Shown here piece by piece: positions 1 through 12,093 of a DNA stretch of 64,000 nucleotides; position 1 is the stretch's first letter, and every line of letters starts with the position of its first letter. Source of the stretch: Macrothele yani (lineage: Eukaryota; Arthropoda; Arachnida; Araneae; Macrothelidae). Under the pieces are notes generated by a model. That model had not been told where the DNA came from, did not search any database, and saw only the letters and a program-made list of their open reading frames with translations. The stretch is taken from assembly GCA_039090855.1 (NCBI GenBank), contig CM077002.1:85192194-85256193 (forward strand), read 5' to 3'. The translations under genes and the position numbers were made by a program.

Positions 1-466
1 CAGGACCAGTTATGTAATTTAAAATTTTGATGAACAGTAGGAGTGCACATAAATAAGTCCAGGAGTGTTGGAAATTAGTGTATGCTTTTGCCTCTATTAT
101 AACATTTTGAGTACTCAAAACAAGCTTGTGTTGGTAAGGATTTTTGGATTTTCATGATGATAGTGTGAATTGAGATTCTTTGTCAGTGTAGCAATTTAAT
201 AACTTTTGAGTGAATTGAGTAAGGTATTTAGCGTATTAGGTTTTGTATGGTGTCTAGAATTGGTTCAGTATCAGGTAATGCTAGATTGTTATGCTATGTT
301 GATTTTAAGGCAAAATTTTCCTGGGAGTGTAGAATCTTGTATTAAAGTAACTTTTCATTATGCGTAAAATTTTGGCTCAGTTGTTGTGGTATTTAAAATT
401 AAAATGGATTCAGAAAACTGGTCTGAGAAGGTTTGTTCGAAGGAGTTAGAGCAACATATTGTTATA

Positions 467-543
<77 letters not shown>

Positions 544-1595
544 CATTTCATCCCACTTAATTTACACACCATGTAAATTGCATTCATGTGTTGATTTTGA
601 TCAGTAATGTGTCTGGTGCTATAGTTTCATTGAAAGCAACTAAGCTGTGTGTCAGCTGATTATTTTTATTGGGCCCAGTGGCCAGGTTTAAAATTTGTGT
701 CCAAAAATTAGCTTGTTGAGTTTTACAAAACAAATATAGGCCAAGTGGCCTTTCAAAAACCCAAGCCTTAGTGCAGTGAAGTATTAAGTGTTTCAGTTTG
801 AATTTTCATCACATGGTTCAAATGTATCCCCCTCAGCAGTGACTGAGATGAGAAACGAAATCAGGGGTAATTGTGTTTTAAAATCAATGTTTTTGTCCTA
901 ACTATTATATTTGACTTCACCGCCTCCAAAAGTTATTTACACGTGTACATAACTACTAATAAACTACTAGTTATACAAATTTGGTACACATGTAAAAAAT
1001 AGTTACTTTTCTTCCACTTTCAGGTTTATCTACTCATCTAATGCAAACAATACAATAGTAACTTTTGGGAGTTTCCAAATTCAGTGTTGCATTTTATTTT
1101 CCTATTTATGTTTCATGGCCTTAATCAAAATTTTAGTTTTGTTTCGAAATGCATCTACCCATCTCCCAAATTGAAATTTTCTGTAATTTCCATAGAAATT
1201 GCAATATTAGCATAAACTCTTTTTTAAATACCCATAATCTTCAACGTATCATTAACAAAGTAAATGTGTGTGTTAGTGTAACCCCCTAATACAAAAACTT
1301 AGCAGTAAAATATTTCTTAAAAGTGCAGCAACAGAAAAAAGAAAGAATTTTGTAAGAATCTAAACAACATTTTAACCTTTTAAATAATGTGTAAGGTTTA
1401 TTTAATCAAATAAGGGTTTGACACAATGATTTATCAATAAAAAGTAGACACTGATAACATACCAAATTTAATCAAAATCAAATATAGTGAAACAAAGTTT
1501 TTGTTTTAATTTTTAATTTGTTTATTTAACATGGAATGACTCTTGAACAGGTGACATTGAACTTAACAAACTAGCCCTGGCTCTGCAGTTAACAT
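1..1595. other. AT-rich non-coding stretch
   Basis: No coding region, RNA gene or transposon end is recognisable here apart from the GA microsatellite at 472-538. Short open frames crossing the microsatellite encode only repetitive Arg-Glu or Ser-Leu and are artefacts. Confidence 0.6.
472..538. repeat. (GA)n microsatellite
   Basis: About 33 uninterrupted GA dinucleotides, visible directly. It is long and perfect, so probably length-polymorphic. Confidence 0.97.
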
Positions 1596-1599
1596 CTTT

Positions 1600-3833
1600 T
1601 TAATTTCTTCTGTGCAGCAGTAATTTCTGCTTACTTTCTTCTTCTTTTGTCTGAAGCATAAGTTTGCGCTTCTTTTCCTTTAGTGATGCAAGTTCTTTGG
1701 TCAAAGACTTTATGGTGTGTTCTTGTTGATCTTCTATCTTTTTTTTTTTTTCAGCAAGAGCATCCTTACGTTTTGCAGATGACCTACGCACTGCTGCAAT
1801 GACACCTTTTGTTATTAGCATGTTTGCAATTCCACCAGCTGACATGATTTCAGAGTAAACTGATCTCTGGGCAATTAAGGAATCTTCACCAAGGTTTTCT
1901 ACCAAACATTCTCTATTAACAGAAAATCCACGTTCTACTTCAGCATTTCCATGAAACATAGTGAGAATCTTTCTTGCGAAATTCAAAAAAGGAGTGTTGG
2001 CTTCGTCGTGTCCCAAAACTTCTTGGAAGAATATATCAAGACTTTGCTTTCTCCAATTAAAGTTTTTTAGCTTTTCTATTATCCCTGGCTGATCACAAAT
2101 GCTAATGTAGTTTTTCTTAACTTTATCTGCTTCAGTTCCTGGCATGTGTTCCTTGCATGCAGATAGTCAAGAGCTGTCGATACTCTAGAAAGGTGTAAAT
2201 TTGAGCTCAACATTATGGATGGTGAAAGACAAGAAGCACCTTTCACCATCTGTTTACGCAATGGAGATTTTACACAAAGTTTGGTAAACATGGTGATCAG
2301 GAAATCTTTACAGTCACGTTTAAAGGGAATCACTTTTGACTGGCTAATCTTACGGCATGCTGCAGCAGCAGCACCAAAGCCGATGTCAATTGCTGTAATG
2401 GGTAATTGGTTCTCACTTTTTTTTATATCAATTTCCAGTAGCTGATTGGCATTTTTAATTGATAATAACACATCTGATTTTACTATACGGCTAGCTATGC
2501 TGCACAACATCGAGTACAGTTCTGCCTACAGTATGGCAAAAGGGGTTTGTTCGATTGAAAGGAGATCAGGAAAGGCTCTAACTCCTGAGCTGCCATTTGC
2601 ATAAAAGATAGTTTGGCTGGCAAAAGTTCATCTGAGACAAATTGCTGGACAATTTGAATTTTTTTTGTTGCTGGTGGTTTGGTTTTAACACCATCTACAT
2701 AAAGCACCAGAGACGGAAGCATCTGAAGTGCTCTAGCAATTATACCAGAGTTCTCCACCCATCTGATAGAGCACATCTTTTTGGGGAACGAAGATGAGCC
2801 AGACAAATTTTTGCATTCTGCTCGTCTAGAGGGAAAATCTCTGAATAGATAATATAGAGAGCGCAGAAAATTATTCAATTCCCAGCCTGAGCACTTATGA
2901 GCAGCTTTATAACTGCCATGAACAATATGCAGGGAACAAGTACCAATGTCAATCAACTCTTGTTCAGAATTATCCAATTTCATGACCCATAAAATCGTTA
3001 ATAAATTTTATAGTGACATTTGGGCAATCCATGCAAATTTGCACAATATTTCTTACAGACAAACCCAAATGCCCCAGTGCAGATGAAATGCAGACAGTAA
3101 ATCGTGTGCTGCAGAATGACCCAAAAAGTTGATGTCAGGTACCTTGTAGATACTTCATTTTTTATGTCATTCCAATAGCGGACAACTACGTCCATCTGCC
3201 CTTTTTGGGATATTTTATTTACACTTTCATCCAGTGATATGCAAAAATAGTTGCACTTGTGTATCTCTTGTGCAAGATGCTCTTGAAAATAAGGACCAAG
3301 TCCATAAGTAATCATGTATGCCAGTTTATCTTTGTGTAGCTGCAATTTGTTAGCAATATGACTGTCAGGAAACATGAGAGGAAACAAATCAGTAGCACTT
3401 CCTGCACTTCTGTGTGATGAATGGGAAAATACTTTCTGAAGAGCCCATATAATTTCTGTTCATGTGACTTCATCTCTGACAAAAACATTTTGCAAACCTG
3501 ATGATTCACCAACCTGTAGGCCTAAAGATGGTCCTGTTTCAGTGCCATGTATGATGCCTGAAGGCGTAGTGGGTCAAGTCTGAGATATCCGTACCACTGC
3601 ATCCTGAACATCTGCTTTGAAAGATATTCTTGATTGCATTCCACTTACAAGAGAACTGCTTAATTGTTTATGGTTTTTTTCCTTGCTCATGAACTTTAAC
3701 ACCATTAAAACAACTGTGGCTAACATCAAACTTAGAATTGCAGAAACTACAAAATGCCTTATATGGATTGTTGGCCACAGGACAAAGCTACATTTAATTT
3801 CTTTTGTTTTCATCTTTGGTCAACCAGAAATCT
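1600..3833 (-). pseudogene. hAT-1: decayed hAT transposase
   Basis: Broken minus-strand transposase, read from about 3830 down to 1600. At 3780-3713 lies an N-terminal zinc-finger-like segment (CPVANNPYKAFCSFC, then FDVSHS), the finger type that precedes many hAT-like transposases. The middle (3512-2495) is split over three frames and contains DESVNKISQKGQMDVVVRYW and a segment on missing social context such as HIVHGSYKAAHKCSGWELN. The C-terminus (2145-1600) holds the hAT dimerisation-type motif NAEVERGFSVNRECLVENL followed by a Lys/Glu-rich coiled coil (KRKDALAEKKKKIEDQ). hAT-3 at 42971-46090 has the same order of segments, so the two are relatives. Multiple frameshifts and stops mean it is inactive. 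I found no convincing terminal inverted repeats. Family membership is inferred from motifs. Confidence 0.8.
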
Positions 3834-4438
3834 TGAAAGCTGCATTTTCCTGGCATTTTTAATGCAATGCTGAAAAGAAAAAAATTCAAATATTGTAACT
3901 AAATCTTCATTTACCTAGCTAGAAAAATATAATTTTTCATATAATGGCAACCCACAAATGATAAATACCAATGATTAAAAATAACTACAGTAAACTCAGC
4001 ACTCTATAGCTATTTAATAAAGCCCCAAGGAAAAAACTGAAATTTGTATTAGACATCCTATTGATTTCCATGACCAATTCTGACAGTCAGATGGGGACTG
4101 CTATTTTCATATAAATATGTGACAAATACAGAGATGCCAACCGGTTTCAGATATTTTCAGTAGTACTCATACAAATTTTCAGTTGTTTGGGGAATTTTTC
4201 TGTAGTCATACCAAAAAGAATAATTTTAATCGAGGAAAACATGCTATTACTAATTTAATTTAATCAGTATTTTTTGCTTACTATATTCATTTATGTACAT
4301 TAAAATCTGTATCAAAATATTTCAAATTTTTCACATGGAAATTAATATACCAAATGAAACATTTGTTTTTCACAAACAAAATTGTAAAAAAAATGTTTCA
4401 TTGTGAGTCAACAGGTACAAGTGATAGCGGCAGCTTAT

Positions 4439-4441
<3 letters not shown>

Positions 4442-4469
<28 letters not shown>
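4442..4469. repeat. (GA)n microsatellite
   Basis: About 14 GA dinucleotides, visible directly. Confidence 0.95.
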
Positions 4470-4472
<3 letters not shown>

Positions 4473-5848
4473 GGGACTTAATACTGGAACCTTATGGTCA
4501 TTTATTTATGACAGTTTTATGTGCTACAAATATTTTCACTAAAAATTATAGTCAAAATGCTGAAACGTTTCCATAAGAAATATATTGAAACCCACTGAAA
4601 AATAATCTTTGAGAGTCAAGTTCTACAAAAAAACATAATTACTCTGAACAAAGTTTTTCCTTAAAAGACATTAAATCTGACTTGAAGCTACAAAAAATAA
4701 ATAACATATATGCGCTCTGCATTTGAATGGCTGTATGCAAAAATATGCCAAAATTTGAGGTAACAAAAAATATAAGTTCCATAAACAACAGATATGGGGA
4801 TAATTATTCCATATAACTTGGACCCCCTTATATTGGGTGGCCTCAGAACGCTTATAAAACAAGATCGGAGTAAGCTGTGTGAATGCTGCCTGGAAAATTT
4901 TAATTGAGGGGGCCCAGACACAGGACATGCAAAGGGCCTTGACTGACCAAAATCTGGCCCTGCCCTTATATTGTTATTTTTTTGGCAGATTTTGAAACAT
5001 TTCATGAAAACCAGTGTGCAGTCCTGAAAAAGAAGTGACCTGGCCCTCTGAAGACCAACACGAGTCAGAAGTCAATAGGGGGAGAGGATGTTAGGAGGGG
5101 AGTACTTGACCAAAAAGATCCTTACCTCCCAGAGAAATAGGAAAGTAGGAGAGTGGAGTAGTCCCCAATAGGAAAGTAATACAGAAAATGGAAAACAATG
5201 GGGGAAGTCAGGCCATTGCACATTTCTGAGGTGGTTTTGGTAAACAAAAGGTCTACGGACTTGTGCATAGCCACCATGGAAAAAAATAAAATAAAATAAA
5301 ATAAAGAGAGTGAAGAAGAAAGGGGGAAAAACTTGGTTAAGATTATTTGTGTTTCAAAATGTCGATTTCGACGGGCGACGATTTAATACATTTAAAAAAA
5401 GTCCAATTCAATTAGGTAAAAAGTTAAGTAATATGGCATCGCGAGGCCTTGAAAAAAGTGGCCTGGCGGGGCCTCGGCTGCATTTCTGGTAAAAAGAACC
5501 CTAGGTACGCAGATTTAGCATGGTAAAGTTTGACTTTTTTTTTTTTCCTTTAATTATGTGTACCTTTAGGTGCAAATCATGTAACATAGTTTAATAGTTA
5601 CACTCACAGATTATGAATGTATTAAACAACAGTAACTCTACCTCTTTTTTTTTTTTCACCAGTAGATCAAAAAGTAATGCACAATTAAAAAATATGCAGT
5701 AACAACAATTGGTGCACACACACACACGGGGATGGTCCGACGGGTCCGGGACCTCCCCCCCACCCCCACCCCCAGCGACTAACTTTCTTTAGAATTTTGC
5801 GCTGCAACTCTAAGTGTCCAATTTTATTTATGTATTTTGCGTGTGTGT

Positions 5849-6300
5849 ACTTTAAAAAGTTTTCAATGGATTCAGGCGAAATTTTCAGGGTAACTTTGTT
5901 TGACCAAGCTAGGGCATCTATAAAAAAAAAAAAACAGCTGTTTTAAATGAAAATTCGGAAAATTAATTTTTCACATTTTTATCCTCAGTTAAACGAAGAC
6001 CCACAGCAGGTGACAAATGGGGCTCAGAGTAAAAGGGGGAGGGAAATGAATGTTGCAAGCCCGTAGTTCTCGGCCATCTGCGCTTTCCCGTGAAGTTGAT
6101 CTTCCTATGAAGGTCTTAATAATAAAAAAGAAAAGTGTGTAATTTAAAAAGTTTCCATTGGATTGAAGCGAAATTTGCAGGGTAATCTTATAAACCAAGT
6201 TATGTCATCTGTCAAAAATTCAGCTATATTCAATGAAAATTCGGATTTTTTTTTTTTTTTAATACTTAGTCAGGGTAGGAGGAGTAACTCAGCAGGTTGC
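5849..6300 (+). repeat. Two diverged tandem copies of a dispersed repeat
   Basis: The segment starting at 5849 (AAAAAGTTTTCAATGGATTC, then GCGAAATTT, later AATGAAAATTCGGA) recurs from about 6139 with the same order of blocks, an offset near 290 bp. More diverged relatives start near 40857 and 46690. This points to an old dispersed repeat duplicated locally. Function unknown. Confidence 0.6.
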
Positions 6301-7289
6301 CAACGAGATGGTGAATGAAAGGGGAGACGCGATCGAGAACCACCTCTCTCTTACCTGTCAGAGCTCAATCCTATATATGTCATGTCTTGTTTTTAAGAGG
6401 GGGTGGGTGGAATTTATTGCACGTAGTTGTAACATCGTTATTCCATTCCCTCTCTATTGAGATATCTTCCCGCGGGAAAAAGAATGGAACAGGCCAAAAC
6501 GTTTTTTGTTACATGATTTTGCTCCGCCCAAAAAGAAAAGAAAAAAAAAAAAATGCTGAATACACCGCGGCTTATCTACCCGAAATGACGGTAATTGATC
6601 GTAAACATTCTGCTAATTTTTTAAAATTAAATAGATGCATACAAACTGTCTTGAAACTGAAACAAATCATACAAACATTCTCCCTTAACAGCAAAATAAT
6701 AATAATAAATTAAGTAACACATGCACTGTCTGACTCACTACCCTAAAAAGAAAGTTTGTGTATCATTATTGCAATTTGGCCTGCCACAACATGATTGAGC
6801 TATAGAAATCAACATCAATGCTATACTGAGTACAGATTGAAAAACTTTTCTGCCATTAAAATATGACAAATACAAAAAGTTTACTTACTTTTAAAACAGC
6901 ATTCCTTCCTGATGCTCGAGGTAACTGCAACACGATACCAAAACAATACAATGGATTATGGAAAAGCACAACAAAAAGGGGCGTCCGACAAAGCACGTTA
7001 TTCCTTGTGTTGGTGAGGAAGCCGTACATCCCTTATTAATTCCTCCCCTTCAACATGAACTGACTCTGCTTGGCACTCTGCCAACCACTGGTCTCTTTCT
7101 TAAGTGTGGGCAAACTACATGCATGCTGCTTTACGACAGGGAGGGATCTCTCTTTTGTTCATTGGTGGGATGTTCATGAGATGCACTTCTGGTCTATGAG
7201 ATGTCCCCCGATAACGGAAAAGCTATTCGCGTAAATGCTCTTAAGGCATAGTTTAACAAACTTTTCCTTTTAACAACAGAAAACAAAAA

Positions 7290-7391
7290 ACTGAAAAAAA
7301 TTCGTGACCTTACGTTGAAATTCGTGACTATTTCGTGACCTTTTTCTCATTTTGTTACTTTTTTGGGACTTTCGTGACCGGTAGACACCAT
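7290..7391 (+). repeat. hAT-like element end with TTCGTGAC subrepeats
   Basis: TTCGTGAC occurs four times (near 7301, 7321, 7331 and 7371), and the block ends in GGTAGACACCATG. Read from the other strand it starts CATGGTGTCTACCGG followed by repeated TCACGAA. That resembles a hAT terminal inverted repeat with subterminal transposase-binding repeats. The partner end was not found, and the LINE fragment begins immediately after it. Confidence 0.45.
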
Positions 7392-8905
7392 GTGGAAGTT
7401 AGGAATGGTTCCTCAGGATTCGAGGGATGCTATTATTGTTTCCTTTGCACAAGGGAAAAGGTTATCAGACTGCATGCAAGAACTATCATGTTATCAGTTT
7501 GCTGAGCATGCCAACAAAAGTGCTTGGGAAGGTCATTATTGATAAGGTACAAGGTCTTATATCAGAGGAAGTGTGGGATGTACAGAGTGTTTTTATGCCT
7601 GGTAAGGGCTGCACTAATCAAATTTTTGCATTACGCGTGATGATTGAAAAGTATCTGTCTGTTGGTAAAAAGAGTTTGCGGCCTTCATAGATTTAGAAAA
7701 AGCTTATGACAAAGCAAATACGACTCTTCTGTGGAAGGTTTTAAATAAATATGGTATTACTGGGAATCTACTTAATAGTGTGAAAGCCATGTACAATGGC
7801 AGTAGAGCATGTGTACGAGTGAATGGTTTTTATAAAAATGGTTTTCTATTGGTGCAGGAGTTAGACAAGGTTGTGTAATGTCACCATGGCTGTTTAATAT
7901 ATTTATGGATGCATGTGTGTGTGTGTGTGATGCCAAAATAGATAATACTGATTTATGTCTTGGTAATATCTCTGTGTGTGCAGATTGCTGTATGCTGATG
8001 ACACTGTCCTGTTGGCAGAGAGCAAAACTGAGTTGCAGTGTATGCTGTTCCAGATGTACAAAGTTTGTATAAAATTCAAACTGAGTACAAATAAGGGGAA
8101 AACCAATGTCATGATTTTTGAGCGAGGAACTGTTCATACTGAATGCAAGATAAGTCTTAATGGCACGGAGATTGACCAGGTGAATGAGTTTGTATATTTA
8201 GGAAGTATGTTTGACAGAGAGGACAAATTAGATGGCGAAATTAGTAGGCGAGTGAATTCTTGATTGAAAGTCATAACTGTCTTAGAAAGATTTCACAGAA
8301 ATGATGGGTTCTCAAGTCCCTCATGGCTGTGTATGAAAGTGTAATTGTTCCTACTCTGATGTATGGCAATGAAACCTAGGTACTGCAGAAAAGACATAGG
8401 ACTCGTTTGTGTTATGGAGAGATTTGTTACTTACAGGGGAAAGGGGTGGGAGGTAAGACACATGGTGATCGTGTGAGGAATGAAGATGTGTTGCAGATGT
8501 GTAATGCAAGGCATAATGTTGTTAGTAAGGTAGAGACTAATATTCTTAGGTGGTTTGGCCAAGTTGAAAGAATGAGTGATGAGGTGCTGACTAAGAGAAT
8601 TTTTTCAGCCCAAGTGGCAGGAAAGAAAGGTAGAGGAAGGCCAAGGAAATCTTGGGAGGACCAGATTCAGGAATGTATACTTGAGAAAAAGATTATGAGT
8701 ATGAAGTACTAAAGGTCGTGAGTGCAGCATGTGATGGATGTTAATGAAGCTCAAGCTGCATGCCAAGATCGTTGTAAATGGAGACATTTGATACGCCAAC
8801 AGTAAGTACAGTAATTTCTAGTTCTATCAGTTAAATGTGTACTTGGCACTTTGTCTTTCTTTGAAGAGCTAATCTCTGAATCTCAGAGAAGAGCTTGAAG
8901 GTATG
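7391..8905 (+). pseudogene. LINE copy 1: reverse-transcriptase 3' half, decayed
   Basis: A 5'-truncated non-LTR retrotransposon. It begins inside the RT domain (LGMVPQDW-like, then the fingers segment with KVLGKVIIDKVQGLISEE and GFMPGKGCTNQIFALR-type block) and carries the catalytic block YADDTVLLAES near 7990. It continues through ECKISLNGTEIDQVNEF and the C-terminal KKGRGRPRKSWEDQIQE near 8620. Frames change at least five times. The 3' untranslated part ends near 8905 with TGAATCTCAGAGAAGAGCTT, shared with the other copies in this window. It is the same family as 25965-29061 (minus) and 52089-54520 (plus) and clearly older than those. Confidence 0.9.
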
Positions 8906-9332
8906 GATAATTGTTACATACAATTATGCAAACTAAAGAAAGCTAATGAAGTCTGCAATATTTTTCCACATAATTTAAGTTTGTGGATGTAATAAATTAG
9001 AATTTATGCAATTTAGAAGACAGTTCTTCAGGTCAAATCAGTTTTTCTATCTGAGAAAATAATTGCATATTGTAAAACTGTAATTATAGTTAAGAGTTCC
9101 TGATTTAAATTTTGCACATGGTTTAAATTGCAAAACCAAATTCAAAATGATGTGTTCAAGATTTCAATTTTTCACTTAATTCTGTCATGGCATAACTGAC
9201 TAACTGTTACTTGCATATACAAAAAGGGGAAATACAAAATTGAAATATCAGTACTATGAGATGGTGAATGGGCTTCTTGGATGAAATCTGCTGGAAGTGT
9301 TTAATGTAGCCCATGACCCTTAACTTGGCCAT

Positions 9333-9660
9333 GTTGAAAGAGTGAGTGATGAGATGCTTACTAAGAAAATCTTTGTAGCCTAAGTGGCAGAAAGGACAGG
9401 CAGAGGAAGGCCAAGGAAGACATGGGTGGATCAGATTCGGGAATGTCTGCATGAGAAAAAGATTATGAGTATGAAGTATAAAAGATCTTGTATATGGCGT
9501 GTAATGGATATCAGTGAAGCCCGAGTTGTATGTCAAGATCACTGTAAATGGAGAAGTTTGATACGACAACAGTAAGTAAAAATATCTGGTAGTTTGTTTT
9601 TCTTTTTGGAGCTAACCTCTGAATCTCAGAGAATAGCTTAGTGATATGTATGATGTATGT
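9333..9660 (+). pseudogene. LINE copy 2: 3' end fragment
   Basis: Strongly 5'-truncated copy of the same LINE. It starts at the HVERMSDEMLTKKIF block, has the RGRPRKTWVDQI block at about 9395-9430, the end KWRSLIRQQ near 9575, then the shared 3' untranslated region and a TGTATGTA-type tail at about 9645-9657. Truncation at the 5' side with a retained 3' tail is what target-primed reverse transcription produces. Confidence 0.9.
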
Positions 9661-10039
9661 ATTTTTAAAAACTTTTCTTCCAGTTGAATAACCATGATCA
9701 CCCACTCCTTCTTGGGGTTGCAAGCTGCCTCTGCTTATGATGCTAATCCAGTCACAAAGGGTTCCTTTTTCTTGTACTAAGTTGAGAGGTGCATTTTTAT
9801 CCACCAGTCCAAGGGACACTGTTTGGCATTTAAAGGCAACATATCCAGCAAGCTACCATACAGCTTGACACGATATGCTGTCACTAGAAAACGTAATTGC
9901 AACTGTGGGTTCTTCACACGGTGCAGCAGCAATTTCATCTTCATGGAGAAAATCATCTGAATACGTGGCGTCAGTTGAATAAATAAATCCATCGCTCTTT
10001 CCACATTAAGCAACGTACAGGAACCGAAAAATTTTATTC

Positions 10040-10116
10040 GGTTGCCGTCAGGGAATTGAACCCCGAATCTCTCGATATCTAGCCGAGTGCGTTAGCCTTA
10101 CACCACAGCGGCCAAC
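10040..10116 (-). repeat. tRNA-like SINE core in foldback left arm
   Basis: On the minus strand this 77-nt block has an A-box-like TGTGGTGTAAGGCTAACGC and a B box GGGTTCAATTCCC at tRNA-like spacing, with a CTCG/CGAG anticodon-type stem between them. The acceptor ends pair poorly, so a tRNA-derived repeat is more likely than a functional tRNA gene. Confidence 0.6.
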
Positions 10117-10309
10117 AATTCACGGTGCTATGTGTGTTTTCTTTTTCAGTCAGCATCTGACATTATAAATCTGTAAGATAGGCTCAGCTACTGAGATGGT
10201 AGCTGTGTGTTGCTTAACGTGGTAAGAGCATTGGATTTATTTATTGACGCCACGTATTTAGATGATTTTCACCTTGGATCTTGCCCTTTGGATTATTGCT
10301 ATAAGTATA

Positions 10310-11525
10310 CACTGAGTAGCCACTTTATTATGACCTTCTGACAGTTTTAAGCAAATGAGCTATGGCTGCATGCTGTTGCTGCCAGAGGGTGAGGCTAGTA
10401 TAAAAAGGGAAAGCTTAGTGCTTGAGACAGTATTAAAAGTGATTTTTGGGTGACAAGATGGGCAAAAAATGAGATTTGATGGACTTTCAACGTGGGATGA
10501 TTGTAGGAGCTCGGAGCCATGGAGCGAGTATCACTGAAACCGCCGCATTCGTGAAATGTTCCAGAGCAGCTGTTGTTAAAGTGTTTAAAGACTGGACTGT
10601 CAGCCAAAAAACTGGGTCTCTACGTGCAACGTGTGGTCGTCATCGACTAATGACTGCTCGGGCGAAACGGAGTGTGTCCAGACTGGTAACAGACAACAGA
10701 AAGGCAACAGTGCAGCAAATTACAGGCCATCTTAATCAAGGATCCCCTCAAATGATCTCTGCACGGACTGTGCGCCGTACACTGCATCGGATGGGATATG
10801 GCAGCCGAAGGCCTGTTCGAATACCTTTGCTGTCTGCAGTTAACAAGATGTCTCCAGTTCGCACAGGAGCACAAGGATTGGACAGTCAATAATTGGAAAC
10901 AAATTATGTGGTCCGATGAATCATGTTTTCAGTTGCACCATGCCGATGGCAGAGTGAGAATTTGGCGGAAACGGCACGAAACCATGGACCCCAAATGCAT
11001 TGCTACAACCCTTCAAGCTGGTGGAGGCAACGTTATGGTTTGGGGAATGTTTTCCTGGTATGCTTTAGGCCCTTTAATTCGTGTTGATCAACATTTGACT
11101 GGCACATCATATCTAAACATTGTTGCGGACCACGTGCATTCTGTTATGCGGATGGTTTATCCCAATGGTGATGGCTACTTTCAACAAGATAATGTGTCCT
11201 GCCATAGCGCTCGTATTGTACAGGATTGGTTTCAGGAACATGCTGGTGAGTTTACTTTGCTTAGGTAGCCCCCACAATCTCCAGATCTCAACCCCATTGA
11301 GAATTTGTGGGATGAAATTGAACGAGCCATCAGACAGCTGGATCCACAACCCTGCAATCTCACACTCCTGAAAAGTGCTATTTATCAAGCATGGTCTCAG
11401 ATCCCACAAACCACCTATCAACATCTTGTGGAGTCTATGCCACGAAGAATCGACGCAGTATTAAAGGCAAAAGGTGGCCCAACGAAGAACTGAGGGGGTG
11501 GTTATAATAAAGTGGCCACTCAGTG
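10310..11525 (+). mobile_element. Tc1/mariner element with TA target duplication
   Basis: A 1216-bp element bounded by ~26-bp inverted ends starting CACTGAGTAGCCACTTTATT on the left; the right end is its inverse with about two mismatches. TA dinucleotides flank both sides (10308-10309 and 11526-11527), the standard target duplication of this superfamily. It holds one transposase gene on the plus strand and lies inside the foldback at 9937-11810, so it inserted after that repeat formed. Confidence 0.95.
10458..11493 (+). pseudogene. Tc1-like transposase, DD36E-type spacing, broken
   Basis: Cut-and-paste DDE transposase, about 340 residues when read through lesions. The likely start is ATG 10458 (MGKK, then a TGA stop, then DLMDFQRGMIVGARSHGAS). 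The N-terminal helix-turn-helix pair occupies about 10479-10800. A frameshift near 10850 moves to the frame with KQIMWSDESCFQLHHADGR (first Asp). The second Asp is in GYFQQDNVSCHSARIVQ. One in-frame TAG (near 11266) precedes the third block, PPQSPDLNPIENLWDEI. Counting from the Asp of QQDN to the Glu of NPIE gives 36 intervening residues, where classic Tc1 has 34. With two stops and one frameshift it is inactive, but the lesions are few. Confidence 0.92.
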
Positions 11526-11643
11526 TATACAGCCAGCGCCGTTAATGCCCACCAGATGGAGACGTCTCAGTAGCTGAGCTCATCTCACGGATTTATGATG
11601 TCAGATGCTGACTGAAAAAGGAAACACACTAAGCACCGTGAAT

Positions 11644-11721
11644 TGTTGGCCGATGAGGTGTAAGGCTAACTTGCTCGGCTAAATATTGAGAGATTCGGGA
11701 TTCAATTCCCTGACGGCAGCC
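11644..11721 (+). repeat. tRNA-like SINE core in foldback right arm
   Basis: Inverse copy of the 10040-10116 block: A-box-like GATGAGGTGTAAGGCTAAC and B box GGGATTCAATTCCC. Mismatches to the left copy lie mainly in the A-box region. Confidence 0.6.
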
Positions 11722-12093
11722 GAATAACAATTTTTCGGTTGCTGTGCGTTGCTTAACGTGGAAAGAGCGATGAATTTATTTATTCAATTTCATCTTCACA
11801 TGTCTCATCACTGCAGGATGTATTATTATGTATGACGGGAAGACGAGAGCACGGACACAGTTAAATGCTGCTGCTCTGACTCAGGCAAAACATTAGATGT
11901 CTGACAGTTCCAAACTGCACTCATGTTCAGAGAAACAGAACAGCTGAAAGGAGTCAAGCTACAACTGATTTTTACAGGATACTAGGAGCATTGAAAAGTG
12001 CGTACTAAGTGCATTGATGTGGCTACAGTGTGGCCACCTCTGGCTTATAGCACCTGCTGTATGAGTTCAGAAATCAAATGAAATAATGTGTGA

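Larger units (their letters stand above)
3870..7230. other. Non-coding, repeat-rich gap
   Basis: No gene recognised. It contains a short GA microsatellite (4442-4469), an AAAAT run near 5285, CA and C runs near 5718-5775, and a two-copy repeat (5849-6260). A 73-codon open frame at 6958-7179 has no recognisable motif and I do not call it a gene. Confidence 0.5.
9937..11810. repeat. Foldback repeat with long inverted arms, split by Tc1
   Basis: The arm at 9937-10195 is the reverse complement of 11560-11810, at high identity. For example ATAAATAAATCCATCGCTCT at 9983 pairs with the inverse block near 11765. The outer end also recurs inverted at 10207-10277, so the left side can fold on itself too. 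Each arm contains a tRNA-like segment (10040-10116 and 11644-11721). The Tc1 element 10310-11525 sits in the centre and accounts for most of the length; without it the palindrome is about 650 bp. No protein is encoded by the arms, so it looks non-autonomous. Confidence 0.85.

Noticed and set aside
386..607. Open frame rich in Arg-Glu across the GA microsatellite
   Set aside because: Produced by translating (GA)n; no other coding evidence.
6315..6713. 132-codon plus-strand frame
   Set aside because: No motif, mixed composition with a long A run, next to old repeats; nothing supports a protein.
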